Both the position numbers and the translations under genes were made by a program. Shown in pieces: positions 22,674-27,530 of a DNA stretch of 27,530 bases. Below the pieces are notes generated by a model. That model saw nothing but the letters and a program-made list of their open reading frames with translations. It made no database searches and was not told where the DNA came from. Origin of the DNA: SKKY01 sp964622305 (GTDB taxonomy: Bacteria; Bacillota; Peptococcia; Peptococcales; SKKY01); NCBI GenBank assembly GCA_964622305.1, contig CAZUPR010000017.1:1-27530 (forward strand), in the 5' to 3' direction. Numbering within the stretch: position 1 is the first letter of the stretch; each line of letters opens with the position of its first letter.

Positions 22674-23539
22674 GACGCATCATCCTCCATTAAAAGTAAG
22701 CTTTCCGCATAATAGTCTGTCAGGCTTTTATAAATAACTGCGCATATTACTATTGTACCACCAATTAGTGCTCCCTGGCCTGGTTTTTCGCCAGTAACCA
22801 GCAAAACCCAAACCGGATTGAGCAAGGGCTCCAGAACCGGAATCAGGGTCCCTTCCAGGGCTGTGACCTTTGGGATACCTTCTGTGAAGAAGATATAGGC
22901 CAAACCAAGCTGGAAAATCCCTAAAAGTAAAATAGCTGATGTGCTGGCAAAGTCAAAACTTAAGTTCCTAAAAAAGGGAACTGAAGCAAAGAAAGCCATG
23001 GTGTTACCAATAATTGTTATGGCCAAAGGTGAGCCATCTTCAATCTTTTTCATGGAAATAACCATTAAGCTCATACAGATACCACTTAAGACGCCAATAA
23101 GATTACCAATTGTACTTCCACCACCCAGATCTCCGATAAAGAAAAGGGCCATACCAAAGAAAACTACTAATACTACAAAGAGATCTTTGCGGCTGACTTT
23201 TTCCTTAAGAAATACCAGAGAAAAAATCAAGAGCCAGGCTGGTGCTGTAAATTGCAACAAAATCGCATTTGCCGAGGTGGTAAGTTTATTGGCAGCAATA
23301 AAGGTAGTTACCAGACAAAAATAGTTAAAACCAGCAAGTAATTTAAAGCTTGTGATTCTGGGATAATAAGTTCCTGTTTTATATCTCCAGTAAATCAGCA
23401 TAATGATTACTGCTATGCCAGAGCGAAAGCCTGTAACCGCCATAGGATTCCAGGGGACAAATTTAATGAGGAGGCCACCTAAGCTCCAAAGGATGGCTGC
23501 AGTGGCCAAAAAGAAAATACCAAGCTTTTTATCCTCCAT
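22670..23539 (-). CDS. EamA/DMT-superfamily transporter
   Basis: This 289-residue membrane protein has ten predicted helices in two EamA repeats, the first from ATAAILWSLGGLLIKF and the second from GNLIGVLSGICMSLMVISM. The family exports or imports metabolites such as amino acids or nucleotide precursors; the substrate is not readable. The start is ATG, 7 bases after the purL stop, with only a weak Shine-Dalgarno, which suggests translation coupled to purL. It overlaps htpX by 4 bases. No cysteine or charge pattern singles out a substrate. Confidence 0.9.
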   Translation of the reverse strand: MEDKKLGIFFLATAAILWSLGGLLIKFVPWNPMAVTGFRSGIAVIIMLIYWRYKTGTYYPRITSFKLLAGFNYFCLVTTFIAANKLTTSANAILLQFTAPAWLLIFSLVFLKEKVSRKDLFVVLVVFFGMALFFIGDLGGGSTIGNLIGVLSGICMSLMVISMKKIEDGSPLAITIIGNTMAFFASVPFFRNLSFDFASTSAILLLGIFQLGLAYIFFTEGIPKVTALEGTLIPVLEPLLNPVWVLLVTGEKPGQGALIGGTIVICAVIYKSLTDYYAESLLLMEDDAS

Positions 23540-23546
23540 AAGGCTC

Positions 23547-26500
23547 TTAGGAGAAGTATGAAATTCCGTTTCTGAATATTTCTTTAGCCTTATCGTTATT
23601 CATCCTTTCATTATGGCCCATTTTGCCTATAATTTTGCCGTCTGGGCTTAGAAGGCTCTCTATTGCCATGCTGGAACCGCCAGGGTTATATAAAATATCA
23701 TAGGTTTCTTTACCCTCTAAGTCAACATAGAGGGCGGCCACTTGGCCATTATTTAACAGATTGTTCAAGATATTTTCACTTGCTGCTAACCTGCCATTGG
23801 CTGATGAAAAAGCAGATTCAATTATTTGCCCAGGCTTATAAGATGAGAGCCAGGCCGATGCATTGGAAATGATTTTACTCTCAATGGTTTTTGCAGAATG
23901 ACGACCCAGAATATTAGGCATTAGGGCAAGTTCTTTTTTATCAAAATCTCTAATTTCACCGTAAGGGAGTAGTCCTGAATCAACTAAGGAATTAAAGCCT
24001 GCTCCTGAACCATAAATAAGTCCATCATTTTGATCCAGGAAAGCAGCCAGTGCTTCTTTAATTTCCGGACTCTTTAAAATTGCCATGGAAAGATAACCAG
24101 GCAGGGCCAAAATCTGTGCTTCCTTTAAAGCCTTGGCAAATTTCTGCAAGGATTGACCTATATCTTCTGACTTTAGATTTTTAAGAACCAGGGTATCAAC
24201 TCTTGCACCAGCCTGGGCAAGGGATTTTTCTAATTCATATTCATTGACCATTCCGCTAAAGAGAGGCATAAGGACTCTGGGAGCGGCCACTTTAATTGCA
24301 GATTTTTTAAGTGGCCGGTCAAAAGCAGGCAGCTTTTCTGGCAGGGGCCACTTTTGGGCAAGTGCTGCCTCTGCTTTTGGCAAAGGCCTGGCTGGGAAAA
24401 TAGATTCCAGGCCTTGCTCCCAGGCCTTTTGGGCTTCTTCTAAACTTAAAGTTAAGCCTTTAACTTTAAGAACTTTTTGATTCACGGTTTGACCCAGGAC
24501 CTTGTAGTCCAGTCCGGCAAAAAGCTGGGCAGGATCCTCCTGACCGGCAATTTCTAAGATTAAAGAACCATAGTCTGCAGAAAAGAGGCTTGTCTCTTCT
24601 ATTTCTTCCTGGAATTCAAAGCCCAGCATATTGCCCAAGGCCATCTTAGTCAGGCCGGCAGCCAGGCCACCTTCTCTAAGACTTGCGGCCGCAAGAATTT
24701 TACCTTCTGCTGCAAGCTGACTGACCCTGGCAAAATTCTTTCTCAGCTGGTCAAAGTCTACAATTTCTTCTTCATTCCTTTTAGCCTGCAGGAAAATAAC
24801 CTTGCTGCCAGCTTCCTTAAAGTCAGCTGTGACCAGCTTGTCTGCCTCTAATGTTGCAACAGCAAAGGCCACTAAGGTTGGTGGAACATCTATATCTTCA
24901 TAGGTTCCTGACATGCTGTCCTTACCGCCAATAGCTGCCAATTGGAATTCACTCATTACCCTGTTGGCACCTAAAAGAGCGGCAAAGGGCTTGCCCCATC
25001 TTACTGGGTCCTTGCCTAATTTTTCAAAGTATTCCTGAAGGCTGAGGCGAATCTTTTTATAGTCTGCACCCAGGGCAACCATCTTGGTAATTGATTCCAA
25101 TAAGGCGTAGAGGGCACCATGATAGGGACTCCACTTGCCAATTTTAGGATTATAGCCATAGGTCATGGCTGCCGCGGTTTTGCTTTCTTCTTTTAGTAAA
25201 GGAAGAGCTCTGGCCATACCCTCAGCAGGTGTAAGCTGGTATTGGCCAGTAAAGGGCTTGAGGATGTTACCAGTTCCGGCAGATGAGTCGAAGGCTTCCT
25301 GCAAGCCCTTTTGGCTGGCCACATTTAAGTCTGCAAGAGCGGCCAGCCAGCTCTCTTTAAGATCTGCATCTGCATCTGCGTCTGCTCCAAAGTGAGAATT
25401 TTTAAAATAGTTGTCTGTCTCTTTTGGGGCCGCAAGCTTCACTTGAGCCTTTTGTAAAACTCCATTTGTATCCAGAAAAGATCTTTTTAAATCGACAATG
25501 GTTTTTCCACGCCAGTTCATAACCAGTCTTCCTGTATCAGTAACCCTGGCTACAATGGTAGCCTCCACATTTTCTTCCTCAGCCAGCCTGATAAATTCAG
25601 AGGCCTGGTCTGCATCAACAATTACAGCCATTCTTTCCTGAGATTCTGAGATGGCAAGTTCCGTACCATCAAGCCCCTCATATTTAACTGGAACCTTGTC
25701 CAGATCTATTTCCAAACTGTCAGCTAATTCGCCAATAGCAACTGAAACTCCACCAGCACCAAAGTCATTACATTTTTTAATCAGACGGCTGGCTTCTGGC
25801 TTCCTAAAGAGTCTTTGGATCTTTCTTTCAGTAACAGGATCACCTTTTTGCACCTCAGTGCTAAAGGAGTCAATTTCATCTTCTTTTTGAGTCATTGATG
25901 AGGATGTAGCCCCTCCACAACCGTCTCTGCCAGTTCTTGCTCCCACTAAGATTACTAAATCTCCAGCCTGGGGCTTTCTTCTGACAACATTTTCTACAGG
26001 TGCCAAAGCCATAACTGCACCAAGCTCCATTCTCTTGGCCACAAAATTTTCATCATAATGTTCCACTACCTGACCGGCAGCCACCCCAATTGTATTACCG
26101 TAGAAGCTATAACCCTTGGCTGCTTCCCTGGTAATTTTTCTTTGAGGCAGTTTACCGGGCAATGTTTCAGAATAACTTTTTCTTGGATCAGCAGATCCCG
26201 TTATTCTCATAGCCTGATAAACATAACTTCTGCCAGAAAGTGGGTCTCTGATTGCGCCACCCAGGCAGGTCGATGCCCCACCAAAAGGTTCAATCTCTGT
26301 TGGGTGGTTGTGAGTCTCATTTTTAAACATGAGCAGGTAGTCTTCATGGCCTTTATCTGTGGCAACCTTTACCTTTATTGAGCAGGCATTTATTTCATCA
26401 GAAAGGTCCAAGTCTTCTAAGAGGCCCCTCTTCTTCATTTCCTTCATGGAAATAACTGCCATATCCATAAGGGAGATATTTCTGTCTTTAACTCCATCGC

Positions 26501-27296
26501 CATAAACATAATTTCTGGCATCAAGATAAAGCTCATAAGCAGCTTGAATTTCCTGGCTATAGGCTGATTCTTCTATTTCTATTTTTTCAAGTTTTGTAAA
26601 GAAGGTAGTATGGCGGCAGTGGTCTGACCAATAGGTATCAATCAGCTTTAGCTCGGTTATGGTAGGATTTCTTTTTTCCTGGTCTTTAAAGTAGTCTCTG
26701 GTAAAAAAGAGGTCTTCATGGCTCATAGCAAAGCCCATCTCTTGGGCAAAGTCTTTTAGCTCATCCTCTGATTTTTCAATAAAGGCCTCAATAACTGCTA
26801 CATCAGCCGGATAGTCTGTCTTTGCTTCTAAGCTTTGAGCTTTGCTTTCAGAAGCCAGTCTGGCATCCAGTGGATTTATAAGCCAAGATTGGATTCTTTC
26901 TACTTCTTCTTTGTTCAGGTTGCCAGTCAGAATATAGGTTTTTCCGCATCTTGTCATTGGTTTTTTGTCCCTGCTGATAATTTGAGCTTCTTCTGCAAGT
27001 TTTGCAGCCTCATTATCAAATTGGCCAGGCAAAAATTCTAGAGTAAAAAATAAATCCTGGGCGTCTCTGGGAAATTCTTCTTCATAAATAAAGTTAAAGC
27101 CAGGCTTTAGGTAAAGATCATTTTTAAGCCTTGCATAGTCTTCTTCCTTTAAGCCTTGAATATCATAACGATCTAAGATTCTCAGACTTTCAATTGCATC
27201 AATTTCTAAGAAATTTTTGATTTCCTCCAAGAGCAATTTGCTCTCTATGGCAAACTCCTCTTTTGTTTCCAGATAAAACCTTCTGACTAAAGACAT
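23547..27296 (-). CDS. purL: FGAM synthase PurL (single-chain), glutaminase active site lost
   Basis: PurL converts FGAR, ATP and an amide donor to FGAM in purine synthesis. The 1249 residues match the long clostridial single-chain form: a PurS-like N-domain; SDHCRHTTF; FKNETHNHPTEIEPFGGAST; GAGGVSVAIGELADS; GGKDSMSGTYEDIDVPP; and a C-terminal class I amidotransferase domain from about 1010. The synthetase motifs are intact. In the amidotransferase domain the nucleophile loop GICNGFQ reads GSGAGFN (1096-1102, Gly1098 for Cys), and SHGEGR reads SSANGR (1164-1169, Ser1165 for His, Asn1167 for Glu). GTNCEY reads GMVNEY, and the GGFSAGDEPDGS loop is replaced by GYLSMA with about 12 residues lost. 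The frame is unbroken and the rest of the fold (LLPYGEI, NILGRH, ALYVDLEG, GKMGHNER) is conserved. Inference: it uses free ammonia. The ATG has GGAG 4 bases upstream. eamA follows. Confidence 0.95.
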   Translation of the reverse strand: MSLVRRFYLETKEEFAIESKLLLEEIKNFLEIDAIESLRILDRYDIQGLKEEDYARLKNDLYLKPGFNFIYEEEFPRDAQDLFFTLEFLPGQFDNEAAKLAEEAQIISRDKKPMTRCGKTYILTGNLNKEEVERIQSWLINPLDARLASESKAQSLEAKTDYPADVAVIEAFIEKSEDELKDFAQEMGFAMSHEDLFFTRDYFKDQEKRNPTITELKLIDTYWSDHCRHTTFFTKLEKIEIEESAYSQEIQAAYELYLDARNYVYGDGVKDRNISLMDMAVISMKEMKKRGLLEDLDLSDEINACSIKVKVATDKGHEDYLLMFKNETHNHPTEIEPFGGASTCLGGAIRDPLSGRSYVYQAMRITGSADPRKSYSETLPGKLPQRKITREAAKGYSFYGNTIGVAAGQVVEHYDENFVAKRMELGAVMALAPVENVVRRKPQAGDLVILVGARTGRDGCGGATSSSMTQKEDEIDSFSTEVQKGDPVTERKIQRLFRKPEASRLIKKCNDFGAGGVSVAIGELADSLEIDLDKVPVKYEGLDGTELAISESQERMAVIVDADQASEFIRLAEEENVEATIVARVTDTGRLVMNWRGKTIVDLKRSFLDTNGVLQKAQVKLAAPKETDNYFKNSHFGADADADADLKESWLAALADLNVASQKGLQEAFDSSAGTGNILKPFTGQYQLTPAEGMARALPLLKEESKTAAAMTYGYNPKIGKWSPYHGALYALLESITKMVALGADYKKIRLSLQEYFEKLGKDPVRWGKPFAALLGANRVMSEFQLAAIGGKDSMSGTYEDIDVPPTLVAFAVATLEADKLVTADFKEAGSKVIFLQAKRNEEEIVDFDQLRKNFARVSQLAAEGKILAAASLREGGLAAGLTKMALGNMLGFEFQEEIEETSLFSADYGSLILEIAGQEDPAQLFAGLDYKVLGQTVNQKVLKVKGLTLSLEEAQKAWEQGLESIFPARPLPKAEAALAQKWPLPEKLPAFDRPLKKSAIKVAAPRVLMPLFSGMVNEYELEKSLAQAGARVDTLVLKNLKSEDIGQSLQKFAKALKEAQILALPGYLSMAILKSPEIKEALAAFLDQNDGLIYGSGAGFNSLVDSGLLPYGEIRDFDKKELALMPNILGRHSAKTIESKIISNASAWLSSYKPGQIIESAFSSANGRLAASENILNNLLNNGQVAALYVDLEGKETYDILYNPGGSSMAIESLLSPDGKIIGKMGHNERMNNDKAKEIFRNGISYFS
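25362..25385. repeat. Hexanucleotide repeat inside purL
   Basis: Three ATCTGC units and one GTCTGC unit in tandem encode an Asp-Ala run (ADADADAD) in a linker of PurL. Unit size is a multiple of three, so slippage would change linker length without a frameshift. Confidence 0.8.
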
Positions 27297-27329
27297 ACCA
27301 CCACTCCATTCTCTTATTTGATTTTATTT

Positions 27330-27346
27330 TAACACAAGACGTGTTA
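27330..27346. promoter_or_regulatory. Inverted repeat over divergent purL and lysR promoters
   Basis: TAACAC-AAGAC-GTGTTA is a perfect dyad with 6-base arms. It overlaps the plus-strand TATAAT (27345-27350) of the LysR gene and the extended -10 of purL on the minus strand (TGTTAAAAT, at 27326-27334). A bound protein would affect both. The LysR protein itself is the obvious candidate, although a strict T-N11-A box centred on the dyad is not present. Confidence 0.55.
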
Positions 27347-27393
27347 TAATCACAGTTAATAATACTAATCTTGCCAATAAGGAGAGCTTATAT

Positions 27394-27530
27394 ATGACTG
27401 TTAATTATGAACTTTATAAAGTTTTTTACTATGCTGCCAGCTATTTGAATTTTTCTCAGGCTGGAAAAAAGCTTTTTATCAGCCAATCTGCTGTCAGTCA
27501 GGCTATAAAACAATTAGAAAGCCAACTAGG
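27394..27530 (+). CDS. LysR-family transcriptional regulator, N-terminus only
   Basis: The first 45 residues run to the window edge. They match the LysR winged helix-turn-helix: NYELYKVFYYAASYLNFSQA, then LFISQSAVSQAIKQLESQL, with the recognition helix at about SQSAVSQAIKQLE. The start is ATG, with AAGGAGAG 7 bases upstream and TATAAT at 27345-27350. It diverges from purL across 97 bases containing an inverted repeat. The effector domain and targets are outside the window. This frame was found by reading the sequence edge directly. Confidence 0.88.
   Translation, partial: MTVNYELYKVFYYAASYLNFSQAGKKLFISQSAVSQAIKQLESQL

Noticed and set aside
22941..23324. A 127-residue plus-strand open frame opposite eamA
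   Set aside because: It lies wholly antisense to a well-supported membrane protein, has a composition that mirrors it, lacks a ribosome site, and shows no recognisable motif.
27297..27393. Purine (guanine or PRPP) riboswitch ahead of purL
   Set aside because: The leader from the predicted start is only some 20-50 bases, too short for these aptamers, and no three-way-junction pattern is visible.
1..27530. CRISPR arrays, tRNA/rRNA genes, insertion sequences or prophage genes
   Set aside because: None was seen on either strand: no regular spacer-repeat pattern, no tRNA-like cloverleaf that I could recognise, and no transposase or integrase motifs.

Overview
The window looks like a low-GC, anaerobic, Gram-positive-type (Bacillota, Clostridia/Halanaerobiia-like) chromosome. 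The evidence is a class I hybrid cluster protein beside an HcpR-like regulator, rubrerythrin under PerR, a two-gene SufC/SufB Fe-S system, DegV, and the long single-chain PurL. Non-ATG starts are common (guaA, copA, htpX, the exchanger and a membrane protein use TTG; sulP and the GGDEF/HD-GYP gene use GTG). A run of exactly 100 N at 21086-21185 marks a draft scaffold join. The species cannot be named from sequence alone.

Layout: 131-7452 (minus strand) is a compact set of six genes: a Crp/Fnr HcpR-like regulator, a Cache-PAS-GGDEF-HD-GYP enzyme, a multi-pass membrane protein, sufC, sufB and guaA. Facing away from it, 7542-9828 (plus strand) holds a ferredoxin gene and hcp, ending in a two-way terminator. 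The two units share a short intergenic region with a perfect inverted repeat. 9926-13280 (minus) is a copper ATPase coupled to an amidohydrolase. 13366-15103 (minus) is a peroxide-defence operon, perR-rubrerythrin-peroxiredoxin, with a near-consensus promoter and a PerR box at the start site. 15194-16666 holds a Ca2+/Na+ exchanger and a methylmalonyl-CoA epimerase. 16752-21035 is sulP-lplA-lipA-degV. After the gap come a cysteine-rich DUF6125-like gene, then purL-eamA-htpX (minus), and at the right edge the start of a divergent LysR regulator.

The main observation is that both glutamine-dependent purine enzymes in the window, 22 kb apart, have lost their glutaminase active sites while keeping intact synthetase domains. 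GuaA has an in-frame deletion of about 100 residues that removes the nucleophile Cys and the His/Glu pair. PurL keeps a full-size C-terminal amidotransferase fold, but its Cys, His and Glu read Gly, Ser and Asn and the oxyanion loop is shortened. Two different routes to the same loss suggest that purine synthesis here runs on free ammonia, or on ammonia from a separate glutaminase, and that glutamine amidotransfer may be relaxed genome-wide.

Other points are a single operator positioned to activate ferredoxin-hcp (centred at -41.5) while repressing the regulator, the linkage of that regulator to Fe-S assembly and c-di-GMP genes, and several promoter/operator arrangements that can be read directly.
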